DNA from: CAYRVF01 sp964427535
GTDB lineage: Bacteria; Chloroflexota; Ktedonobacteria; Ktedonobacterales; JADMIN01
Assembly (NCBI GenBank): GCA_964427535.1
Contig: CAYRVF010000194.1
Span: 1-5,551 of the forward strand
DNA length: 5,551 bases
Direction: 5' to 3'
Part shown: positions 1-5,210 of the stretch, piece by piece
How the letters are laid out: each line of letters starts with the position of its first letter
Numbering within the stretch: position 1 is the first letter of the stretch
Position numbers and translations under genes: made by a program
The notes under the pieces: generated by a model
The model's database searches: none
The model's input: only the letters and a program-made list of their open reading frames with translations
Told to the model about the DNA's origin: nothing

Positions 1-474
1 CTGGGCGATGAAGGTGCGGAAGCGCGCGGTATCGAGCACGCCCGCCATGCCCATCACGCGCTGGCGAGGGAATCCACTAACCGTGTACGCGAGCTGCACC
101 ATCGCGTCGAGCGGGTTCGTGACACAGATGAGGATGGCGTTGGGCGAGCGCTTCACAATCTCCTGCGTCACCTGTGTGACGATGCCCTGATTGGTGCGGA
201 TGAGGTCATCGCGGCTCATACCCGGCTTGCGCGCGATGCCCGACGTGATGACGACGATATCAGAGTTCTCGGTTTCGTCGTAGCCATTCGAGCCGATAAC
301 CAGCGAGTCGTAGCCGAGCACCGGACCCGCTTCGAGGATGTCGAGCGCCTTGCCCGCTGGCATGTCGGGAATCACATCGACCAGCACGACATCCGCGTAA
401 TCACGTTCCGCGACGCGCTGGCCCACCGTTGCGCCCACGTTCCCGGCTCCGACGACGGTTACTTTGCTCCGCAT
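1..474 (-). CDS. mdh: Malate dehydrogenase, LDH-like type (partial: N-terminal 158 residues)
   Basis: NAD-dependent cytoplasmic enzyme interconverting malate and oxaloacetate in the TCA cycle. The visible part is the N-terminal Rossmann half. It has the dinucleotide loop GAGNVG at residues 9-14 and an acidic D33 at the end of the second strand, which fits NAD rather than NADP. The active-site loop RKPGMSR spans residues 82-88: R82 sits where lactate dehydrogenases have Gln (residue 102 in LDH numbering), which marks malate/oxaloacetate specificity, and R88 is the second substrate arginine. NPLDAM is at 120-125, and LDTARFR at 147-153 carries the Asp and Arg next to the catalytic site. The catalytic His motif and the C-terminal domain lie beyond the left edge; the family is about 310 residues. 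The ATG at 474 is preceded by AGAAAGG eight bases upstream and puts the Rossmann strand at residue 4, so the start is secure. The gene is divergent from the GDPD gene. Seen: motifs; family knowledge: roles of the residues. Confidence 0.95.
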   Translation of the reverse strand, partial: MRSKVTVVGAGNVGATVGQRVAERDYADVVLVDVIPDMPAGKALDILEAGPVLGYDSLVIGSNGYDETENSDIVVITSGIARKPGMSRDDLIRTNQGIVTQVTQEIVKRSPNAILICVTNPLDAMVQLAYTVSGFPRQRVMGMAGVLDTARFRTFIAQ

Positions 475-482
475 GTAAAGTG

Positions 483-489
483 CCTTTCT
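483..489 (-). promoter_or_regulatory. Ribosome binding site of mdh
   Basis: On the minus strand this reads AGAAAGG, eight bases before the ATG at 474. It supports that start. Confidence 0.6.
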
Positions 490-530
490 GTATGCTCGAA
501 GATGATCGCTGCGTTGCGGTCGCCGCAGGC

Positions 531-539
531 AGTATATCA
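531..539 (-). promoter_or_regulatory. Candidate extended -10 promoter of mdh
   Basis: The minus strand reads TGATATACT, an extended -10 (TGn then TATACT, 5 of 6 to consensus). It would start transcription near 524 and give a leader of about 50 bases with the AGAAAGG site. No convincing -35 hexamer is found 16-18 bases upstream (the 17-base position reads ACTATG), so recognition would rest on the extended -10. Predicted by eye only. Confidence 0.45.
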
Positions 540-588
540 TCGCGTCTGCCAGGCATAGTAGATAGCGCAATCCCGCCTCACGGGGCAT

Positions 589-614
589 CGCTGGCGCTTT
601 GCGCTCTGCCAGCG
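589..614. repeat. Inverted repeat between the mdh and GDPD promoters
   Basis: CGCTGGC at 589-595 is matched by GCCAGCG at 608-614, a 7-bp perfect inverted repeat with a 12-base spacer. The spacer side holds a second, nested palindrome, GCGC-TTT-GCGC (594-604). It lies between two outward-facing promoter candidates and could be an operator, or a chance product of GC-rich sequence. No U-tract follows on either strand, so it is not a classical terminator. Confidence 0.3.
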
Positions 615-632
615 CGGCGGATCGGCATGCGG

Positions 633-662
633 TTGGCGCGTGTGGCGCAGTCGTGTTAGGAT
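633..662 (+). promoter_or_regulatory. Candidate promoter of the GDPD gene
   Basis: TTGGCG (633-638) is separated by 18 bases from TAGGAT (657-662). The -10 is preceded by TGT (654-656), so it is an extended -10 form. Transcription would begin near 669, about 30 bases before the ATG at 701, leaving room for the GGAGG site. Predicted by eye; 3 of 6 and 4 of 6 matches to consensus. Confidence 0.35.
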
Positions 663-700
663 GCGGGCGTCACGAGTGTGGCTGAGGATACGGAGGCGAC

Positions 701-1519
701 ATGAGCACGGACGCGGCCAGCATCGCACAGGATCCGGCTCGACCTGTCTGGCCGATGTGTTACGCCCATCGTGGCGCCCGCGGACACGCGCCCGAAAATA
801 CACTGCTGGCGTTTGAACTCGCCTTCGATCTCGGTGCGGACGGCATCGAGTGCGACGTACAGCGGAGCAGCGATGGGCAGCTCGTCATTGTGCATGACGG
901 CACGCTCAACCGCACGACGAATGGAACTGGGCCGGTCGCGGCGCAGCCGTTCCAGGCGATGCGGGCGCTGGACGCTGGCGTTCGCTGGCGCATCAGGCAG
1001 TGCATCCCGACGCTTGACGAGACGCTCGATCTGGTGCGGCGGCGCGGCGGACACCTGAACCTGGAGCTGAAAGCCGAATCCGTCGAGGAGGCGATTGGGA
1101 CAGCACGAGTCGTCGCGCCCGTGCTGGGCGGGCTCGACGCCGAGACATCGTCCCGTGTGCTCGTGTCGTCGTTTCACCTGCCAGCCGTGGCAGAGATACG
1201 GCGACTGCTGCCCAGCGTGCGTGTCGCGGGACTGTTCGCCAACGGCGAGTGGGCGCGCGGCCAGATCGTCCCGAAGGCGTTGGAGCTGGGTGTAGAAGCC
1301 ATCCATCCGGGGTGGCGGCTCGCCTCGCGGAGGCTGGTGCGGCAGGCGCACGACGCCGGTCTGCGCGTGAACGTCTGGACGGCCAACCATCCCGCGACCA
1401 TCCGGCGGCTGCTGGCGTGGGGTGCGGACGGCATCTTCAGCGACTTCCCCGAGCGGGTGGTGATTCTGCGCGCCCGCGCCGCCGCTCAGTCGCAAACTCA
1501 GCCCGTACCTGAGCACTAG
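701..1519 (+). CDS. Glycerophosphodiester phosphodiesterase family protein (272 aa)
   Basis: Predicted to hydrolyse glycerophosphodiesters, products of phospholipid breakdown, to glycerol 3-phosphate and an alcohol. It has a TIM-barrel fold and is probably cytoplasmic, as no signal peptide is seen. The full set of GDPD motifs is present: AHRGARGHAPENT at 22-34 (H23, R24 and E32), the metal ligands E50 and D52 in GIECDV, the second catalytic His in VHD (H65), NLELK at 120-124 with E122 and K124, and a C-terminal NVWTAN strand followed by GADGIFSDFP. The length, about 270 residues, is that of the short UgpQ-like bacterial forms. GGAGG at 692-696 supports the ATG at 701, though the spacing of 4 is tight; an internal ATG at 754 would also leave the HRG motif intact but has no better site. 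The gene stands alone, divergent from mdh and convergent with the PNPOx-like gene 39 bases downstream. The exact substrate cannot be told from sequence. Confidence 0.93.
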   Translation: MSTDAASIAQDPARPVWPMCYAHRGARGHAPENTLLAFELAFDLGADGIECDVQRSSDGQLVIVHDGTLNRTTNGTGPVAAQPFQAMRALDAGVRWRIRQCIPTLDETLDLVRRRGGHLNLELKAESVEEAIGTARVVAPVLGGLDAETSSRVLVSSFHLPAVAEIRRLLPSVRVAGLFANGEWARGQIVPKALELGVEAIHPGWRLASRRLVRQAHDAGLRVNVWTANHPATIRRLLAWGADGIFSDFPERVVILRARAAAQSQTQPVPEH

Positions 1520-1558
1520 AGAGATGCACCGCAGGCGCCCGTATGTGGCGACGGAGCC

Positions 1559-2191
1559 TTACACGTCCAGTTCCGACAAGGGAACGACGTACGCCGAGCC
1601 AGGCGCATCCGGGTCGGCATCGCGCGGGCCAAGCGGTGGACCGGAGCGTGTTTTCGCCCCCATCTCGTCGAGCGCGATGGCGAGCAGCTCGGTGCTCTTG
1701 AGGTCTTTCAGCGAGGCGGGCGCGTAGTCGCTGCCAGCGGTGCGGCCAGGGAAGTAGCGCAGCGTCATGCGCTCGAACGCGGCGCGCTTCTCGTCGAGGT
1801 CTTTGATGTCCTCCGCGACACCGAAGACGATGGCGCTGCGATAGTTCATCGAGTGGTTGAGTGCGTCGCGCGAGGCCACCAGGCCGTCGAGCAGCGTCAC
1901 TTCCACGCAGACTGGCGTGCCCGCGCGGAGCGCCCGCAGCGTCCGGCTGGCATAGGCACCGTGGATGTACAACTTGCCGTCGGCGTAGTCGTAGGTGAAC
2001 GGCAGGACGTACGGCTGGCCGTCCATCGCGAACGCCACATGCGCCACCTTCCCAGCGCGCAGAATCTCCTCCGTCCGCTCGGGAACCGCCCGTTCGGCGT
2101 GCCGCCGCAGACGCGTACGCGATGCATGTGCGTGCTCTCGTTTGCTAGGTCCGGTCGTTTTTGCCGATCGCTCGCCAATTGACTCTGCCAC
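1559..2191 (-). CDS. Pyridoxamine 5'-phosphate oxidase-family FMN-binding protein (210 aa)
   Basis: A flavin-binding split-barrel protein, most like the Pyridox_ox_2/NimA-like branch rather than true PdxH. After a basic N-terminal tail the family core begins at RRHAERAVP (29-37). It continues with GKVAHVAF (47-54), GQPYVLPF (58-65), GKLYIHGAYASR (72-83, the usual FMN-phosphate region), PVCVEV (93-98), a DGLVASR segment (102-108), and NYRSAIVFG (116-124). The helix after that contains DEKRAAFERMTLRYFPGR. Members bind FMN, F420 or haem and some reduce nitroimidazoles; the substrate here is unknown. The open frame extends to an ATG at 2386, but that extension overlaps the divergent MocR gene and both promoters, is Arg/Pro-rich and does not look like the family. 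I therefore chose GTG at 2191, which has GAGGGAG seven bases upstream. It is divergent from a PLP-binding MocR regulator, which probably controls it. Family call is firm; function is inference. Confidence 0.88.
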   Translation of the reverse strand: MAESIGERSAKTTGPSKREHAHASRTRLRRHAERAVPERTEEILRAGKVAHVAFAMDGQPYVLPFTYDYADGKLYIHGAYASRTLRALRAGTPVCVEVTLLDGLVASRDALNHSMNYRSAIVFGVAEDIKDLDEKRAAFERMTLRYFPGRTAGSDYAPASLKDLKSTELLAIALDEMGAKTRSGPPLGPRDADPDAPGSAYVVPLSELDV

Positions 2192-2198
2192 GCGCGTG

Positions 2199-2205
2199 CT
2201 CCCTC
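2199..2205 (-). promoter_or_regulatory. Ribosome binding site deciding the GTG start of the PNPOx-like gene
   Basis: The minus strand reads GAGGGAG, with a 7-base gap to the GTG at 2191-2189. It favours this start over the frame's far upstream ATG at 2386, which lies inside the divergent regulator gene. Confidence 0.6.
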
Positions 2206-2288
2206 TCGCTCCGGTCACCTTCTGCAATCTGGATATCTGAAGTGCCAGCTCCAGTCGGCTTCGCGGCCTGGCGGGCGTATGGCACGGG

Positions 2289-2297
2289 TGGTAGAAT
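2289..2297 (+). promoter_or_regulatory. Candidate extended -10 promoter of the MocR gene
   Basis: TGGTAGAAT is an extended -10 with a 5 of 6 TATAAT match (TAGAAT at 2292-2297). A weak -35 (CTGGCG, 2268-2273) lies 18 bases upstream. Transcription would start near 2304, about 50 bases before the GTG start. The -10 overlaps the opposing -10 of the PNPOx-like gene. Confidence 0.5.
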
Positions 2298-2321
2298 ACG
2301 CGACGTAATGGTCTGGTGCAA
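2293..2321 (-). promoter_or_regulatory. Candidate promoter of the PNPOx-like gene
   Basis: On the minus strand TTGCAC (2321-2316) is followed, after exactly 17 bases, by TATTCT (2298-2293). Matches are 3 of 6 and 4 of 6. The start point would be near 2286 and the leader about 95 bases. It shares five base pairs of its -10 with the opposing promoter of the MocR gene. Moderate to weak prediction by eye. Confidence 0.35.
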
Positions 2322-2343
2322 GTGCCATTCCTTAGGAAGTAAG

Positions 2344-2348
2344 TAAGG
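2344..2348 (+). promoter_or_regulatory. Ribosome binding site of the MocR gene
   Basis: TAAGG ends 6 bases before the GTG start at 2355. It closes a short tandem run AAGTAAGTAAGG (2337-2348). It supports the GTG start, which places the family N-terminus ELPLTLNR directly after six residues. Confidence 0.45.
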
Positions 2349-2354
2349 CCAATT

Positions 2355-3959
2355 GTGCGACGTACCGGCTCCGAGCTACCGCTCACACTGAACCGAACCG
2401 AGACCGCGCCGGAAGGGCTGACCCGCCAGCTCTATGCCCAGTTGCGGGCAGCGATTCTGGATGGACGGCTTCAGGCGGGGGACCGCCTGCCGCCGAGCCG
2501 CGCACTCGCGGAGTCGCTGGGCGTCGCCCGCCTCACCGTCGCGACCGCCTATGAGTGGCTGACGGCGGAAGGCTACGTATATGGGCGAGTGGGCGCGGGC
2601 ACGTTCGTCGCCTCGGCGTTCGGGCAGCGCCAGGCCGCGGCTGACAGCGACGAGAGTGTGACGGGCAAGCGACCCAGTGCCGAAGACGCGGACCAGTCCC
2701 TTCCCCTGGAGGTCGACGGCGCTGCAGGTTCACGGCATCCGCACCTGAGCGTATGGGCGCGGCGCATCGCGGAGATTCCGATGCTCGGCGGTGACACGCA
2801 GCCAGAGCACATCGCACACGACTTCCGTCCGTCGTCGGGCGCGGCGGAGGCGTTTCCTTGGGCACGCTGGCGGCGCATACTTGCCGCCGAGGACCCGTTC
2901 GAGCCGCTGGCCGAGCTACGGGCCCGCGAGCGCGCGGCGGGTGCCGGCCAGTGGGACCTGCTGCTCGGGCCGATCGAGACACGGCGGGCCATCGCGGCGT
3001 GGCTGCGGCGGTCGCGGGCGGTGCGCTGTGAGCCGGAGCAGGTGCTTATCGCGGGCAGCGTGCAGCAGATGCTGGCATTGCTGGCACGCCTGTTGATCGA
3101 GCCGGGGCAGACGCTCCTGGTGGAGGATCCTTGCTATTCCGGGTTCCACGCTGCGTTTCTGGCCGAGGGCGCGACGCTGCGCGGCGTACCTGTGGACGCG
3201 AACGGCATCGCTGTGGATGCCCTGCCGGAGCCAACGAAGGCCGCGCGCGCCGACGCCGCTCGGGCGCTGATCGTGACGCCGTCGCACCAGTATCCGACGG
3301 GGGTGACGCTTTCGCTGGAGCGCAGGCTCGCGCTGCTGGAGTGGGCGCGCTCGGCGGGTGTGGTGCTAATCGAGGATGACTACGACGGCGATCTGCGGCT
3401 CGAAGGCCAGCCGCTCGAAGCGCTGCGCGGCCTGGACGACCGAGACGACGTGATTTACCTGGGCACGTTCGCCAAGGCACTCTATCCCGCGCTGCATATG
3501 GGCTATGCTGTGCTGCCGCACTGGCTCGTGGAGCCAGTTGCCCGCGCTCGCGCGACGAGCGACCGGCATCCCCGCTGGCACGATGCGCTGGCTGTGGCGC
3601 GCTTCATCGAGGAGGGCGACCTGGAGCGCCATCTCGCGCGTGTGCGGCGGTTGTACCGGGCGCGGCGCGATGTGCTCGTCGAGCTGTTGCGGACGGAGTT
3701 TGGCGAGCTGGTGCGGGTTGGCCCGGCTGAAGCGGGCATCCACCTGCTGGCGACCCTCCCTTCGCACGTCGACGATGTCGCGCTCGTCGAGCATGCGGCG
3801 CGAAGCGGAATCGCGCTGACGCCGCTCAGCCCTTATGTGGTGCGACAACGGCAGTCGGGTCTGTTGCTCGGCTTCGGCGCGCAGACGCCGGAGCAGATGC
3901 GCGCGGGTGTGAAGCTGCTCGCGCCTCTCGTGCGGCAGGCGCCACACGCGGGACACTGA
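2355..3959 (+). CDS. MocR-type GntR-family transcriptional regulator with aminotransferase domain (534 aa)
   Basis: A DNA-binding regulator whose effector domain is a fold-type I aminotransferase that senses PLP and amine or amino-acid ligands. The GntR winged helix covers about residues 17-86: LTRQLYAQLRAAILDGRL, LPPSRALAESLGV, TVATAYEWLTAEGYV and the wing GAGTFVA. A linker of about 60-90 residues follows, then the aminotransferase domain from FRPSSGAAEAFPW onward. That has GPIETRRAIAAWLRRSR, a TPSHQYPTG loop, EDDYDGD with D341 and Y343, and the Schiff-base lysine K374 in GTFAKALYP. The D341-K374 distance of 33 equals Asp279-Lys312 of GabR, so PLP binding is likely intact. The length is on the long side of the usual 450-500 for the family. 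The start is GTG with TAAGG upstream. Divergent from the PNPOx-like gene, its likely target. A free-standing aminotransferase is excluded by the wHTH. Ligand unknown. Confidence 0.95.
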   Translation: MRRTGSELPLTLNRTETAPEGLTRQLYAQLRAAILDGRLQAGDRLPPSRALAESLGVARLTVATAYEWLTAEGYVYGRVGAGTFVASAFGQRQAAADSDESVTGKRPSAEDADQSLPLEVDGAAGSRHPHLSVWARRIAEIPMLGGDTQPEHIAHDFRPSSGAAEAFPWARWRRILAAEDPFEPLAELRARERAAGAGQWDLLLGPIETRRAIAAWLRRSRAVRCEPEQVLIAGSVQQMLALLARLLIEPGQTLLVEDPCYSGFHAAFLAEGATLRGVPVDANGIAVDALPEPTKAARADAARALIVTPSHQYPTGVTLSLERRLALLEWARSAGVVLIEDDYDGDLRLEGQPLEALRGLDDRDDVIYLGTFAKALYPALHMGYAVLPHWLVEPVARARATSDRHPRWHDALAVARFIEEGDLERHLARVRRLYRARRDVLVELLRTEFGELVRVGPAEAGIHLLATLPSHVDDVALVEHAARSGIALTPLSPYVVRQRQSGLLLGFGAQTPEQMRAGVKLLAPLVRQAPHAGH

Positions 3960-3980
3960 ACCCAAGGCCGGCACGCGCCG

Positions 3981-3986
3981 TATAAT
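3981..3986 (+). promoter_or_regulatory. -10 box (TATAAT) of the M50 protease gene
   Basis: A perfect TATAAT, 22 bases after the MocR stop. Its best -35 candidates (CTGAAC, 3956-3961, spacer 19, or TGAACC with spacer 18) overlap that stop and are weak. Transcription would begin near 3993. It contains the A and T of the longest frame's ATG at 3985, so that ATG cannot be translated from this promoter. Confidence 0.55.
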
Positions 3987-4062
3987 GCACAGTGACAGGA
4001 CGGGGGCAGCGCGACGGACATGTGGTCGCGCTGCGGCGGCTGCCTTTCCGCCAGATCGAAAT

Positions 4063-4067
4063 GAGGA
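4063..4067 (+). promoter_or_regulatory. Ribosome binding site deciding the start of the M50 protease
   Basis: GAGGA ends four bases before the ATG at 4072. With the -10 box at 3981-3986 it points to 4072 as the true start. The implied leader is about 79 bases. Confidence 0.55.
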
Positions 4068-4071
4068 CTCG

Positions 4072-5037
4072 ATGCGATCTGAGAATGAGCCGGTCGCGCG
4101 TCCGGATGGCGGCGTCGACGTGACATCCCAGCAGCCTGGATGGCCGCGCGCGTATACCTCCCGGGGCGTGTCGATCCCCTATCCGCCTCCGCCTGAGTTC
4201 TACGAGACGTACGCGACGAGCATGCCTCCCCAAACGTCTATGGCCACTGAGGGAGTTGCGGTGCCACCATCAGCGGAGTGGTTGGCGCCGATGGCAGAGC
4301 CCGCACGTGTTCCCGGTCAGGGAGACGTGAGTGTCGCGTCGCCGCCCCCGCGAACTCTCCGCAACATCCTGCTCAGCGCGGCGAGTGCGCTGCTGAGTCT
4401 CGTCATCTATGTCGTGTTCTTCGGGCCCAGCATCGGCATCGGCATCGTGGTGCTGCTATTCGTGCATGAGATGGGGCACTTCGTCGTCATCCGCGCGAAG
4501 GGACTACCCGCGCACCTTCCGGTGTTCATTCCGCTGATCGGCGCGTACGTCGCGATGCCGCGCCTTCCCCGGACGGTGCGCGACGAGGCAGAAATCGCGC
4601 TGGCGGGTCCGCTGGCGGGCGCGCTCGGCGGTCTGGCCTGCATCGGACTCTACCGTATCACTGGGGATCTGCTGTTTTTGCCGCTGGCCCAGCTCAGCTT
4701 CGTACTGAATTTGCTCAATCTGCTGCCCATCACGCCGCTGGACGGCGGCCGCATCGTCGGCGCGATCTCGCGCTGGCTCTGGCCGGTCGGGTTGCTGCTG
4801 GTGATCGGCGCGTTTTTGCGCTCGCATAATGTGCTGTTGCTGGTGCTGCTGTGGTTCAGTGCCGTGCAGATTGTGGCGTTTCTGCGTATCGCGGGCAGCT
4901 CCGACTATTACCGTATCTCGTTCCTCTCGCGGGCCTACGTCACGGTGGTGTATGTGGCGCTGGCGGCGATGCTGGTGCTCGCGATGTTCGGCACGCAGGG
5001 GCTGCTCAGCGCGCAGCACATCCGCATCTGGCCATAG
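4072..5037 (+). CDS. Site-2 protease family (M50) intramembrane zinc metalloprotease (321 aa)
   Basis: A polytopic membrane zinc protease that cleaves substrates within or near the membrane. Residues 1 to about 94 form a hydrophilic Pro/Tyr-rich tail (SIPYPPPPEFYETY at 34-47). Then come a membrane segment at about 97-118 and a second one carrying HEMGH at 132-136 (zinc ligands H132 and H136, catalytic E133). A loop and GAYVAMPRLPRT follow, then a DEAEIALAGPLAG helix at about 172-197, another at 200-219, and the second motif NLLPITPLDGG at 216-226 with zinc ligand D224. Two or three more hydrophobic segments run to about 307, ending in a short tail. No PDZ domain is seen, unlike RseP. Start 4072 was chosen over ATG 3985 (29 residues longer) because the latter overlaps the -10 box and 4072 has GAGGA upstream. 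It stands alone after the MocR gene and probably has its own promoter. The substrate is unknown; an anti-sigma factor is a family possibility, not shown here. Confidence 0.92.
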   Translation: MRSENEPVARPDGGVDVTSQQPGWPRAYTSRGVSIPYPPPPEFYETYATSMPPQTSMATEGVAVPPSAEWLAPMAEPARVPGQGDVSVASPPPRTLRNILLSAASALLSLVIYVVFFGPSIGIGIVVLLFVHEMGHFVVIRAKGLPAHLPVFIPLIGAYVAMPRLPRTVRDEAEIALAGPLAGALGGLACIGLYRITGDLLFLPLAQLSFVLNLLNLLPITPLDGGRIVGAISRWLWPVGLLLVIGAFLRSHNVLLLVLLWFSAVQIVAFLRIAGSSDYYRISFLSRAYVTVVYVALAAMLVLAMFGTQGLLSAQHIRIWP

Positions 5038-5165
5038 GGCGAGGGGCGCTCCAAGTGGCTGACGTCCGCGTGTGATACAGGTGCCGGTCGGTGCTGGCTA
5101 TCTTGGCCGAGTCGCCAGGTGGCGAGAGGTCCCGAGGACGCCGGGCACGGACCGCGTTGATCGGG
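5038..5165. other. Non-coding spacer between convergent genes with small hairpins
   Basis: No gene is seen. It holds a 6-bp inverted repeat, TCGCCA-GG-TGGCGA (5112-5125), and a short GTCC-CGA-GGAC stem (5129-5139), both upstream of the strong hairpin at 5166-5192. None has a U-tract. Their role, if any, is unknown. Confidence 0.4.
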
Positions 5166-5192
5166 CGGCCGGGGGCGTCTTGCCCCCGGCCG
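5166..5192. terminator. GC-rich hairpin, candidate bidirectional terminator
   Basis: CGGCCGGGGGC (5166-5176) pairs with GCCCCCGGCCG (5182-5192): an 11-bp perfect stem with a 5-base loop (GTCTT). It lies 18 bases past the acyltransferase stop (minus) and 128 bases past the protease stop (plus). There is no U-tract on either side, so it would be an I-shaped or hairpin-only terminator, as in many GC-rich genomes. It could also protect mRNA 3' ends. Confidence 0.5.
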
Positions 5193-5210
5193 GGCCGTGG
5201 CAACGGACGG

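Larger units (their letters stand above)
2240..2327. promoter_or_regulatory. Candidate MocR operator: three GTGCCA/TGGCAC half-sites
   Basis: AAGTGCCA occurs at 2240-2247 and again at 2320-2327, an 8-bp direct repeat exactly 80 bases apart. The inverted hexamer TGGCAC lies between them at 2280-2285. The centres are 38 and 42 bases apart. The outer right copy overlaps the -35 of the minus-strand promoter, and the middle copy lies just upstream of the plus-strand -10. Some MocR regulators, such as PdxR, are reported to use combinations of direct and inverted repeats, so this fits a target of the adjacent regulator. The same hexamer also occurs by chance elsewhere in the window (for example about 3081, 3576 and 4261), so binding is inference. 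Confidence 0.4.

Noticed and set aside
429..659. 76-codon plus-strand open frame over the mdh/GDPD spacer
   Set aside because: It covers both promoter candidates and the start of mdh, has no convincing ribosome binding site and has no family resemblance.
656..1516. 286-codon open frame on the minus strand opposite the GDPD gene
   Set aside because: It is antisense to a gene with complete catalytic motifs, is rich in Arg, His and Pro without recognisable motifs, and is typical of GC-rich antisense open frames.
1520..1558. Possible bidirectional terminator between the convergent GDPD and PNPOx-like genes
   Set aside because: Only a 4-bp CGCC/GGCG pairing can be drawn and no T-run is present; I see nothing supportable in these 39 bases.
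2328..2338. TTCCTTAGGAA palindrome in the MocR leader
   Set aside because: The arms are only 5 bp around a single central base, so it cannot form a hairpin, and part of it is purine-rich leader sequence. It is kept only as a minor possible operator piece.
2192..2386. N-terminal extension of the PNPOx-like open frame to the ATG at 2386
   Set aside because: It overlaps the MocR gene and both promoters, shows no family similarity, and a GTG with a good ribosome binding site lies at 2191.
2533..3287. Several long minus-strand open frames inside the MocR gene
   Set aside because: They are shadows of a strongly coding plus-strand frame; compositions are Arg/Pro/Ala/Ser-rich with no motifs.
3985..4071. 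29-residue extension of the protease frame
   Set aside because: Its ATG overlaps the perfect -10 box; the Ala/Arg-rich extension looks like untranslated leader.
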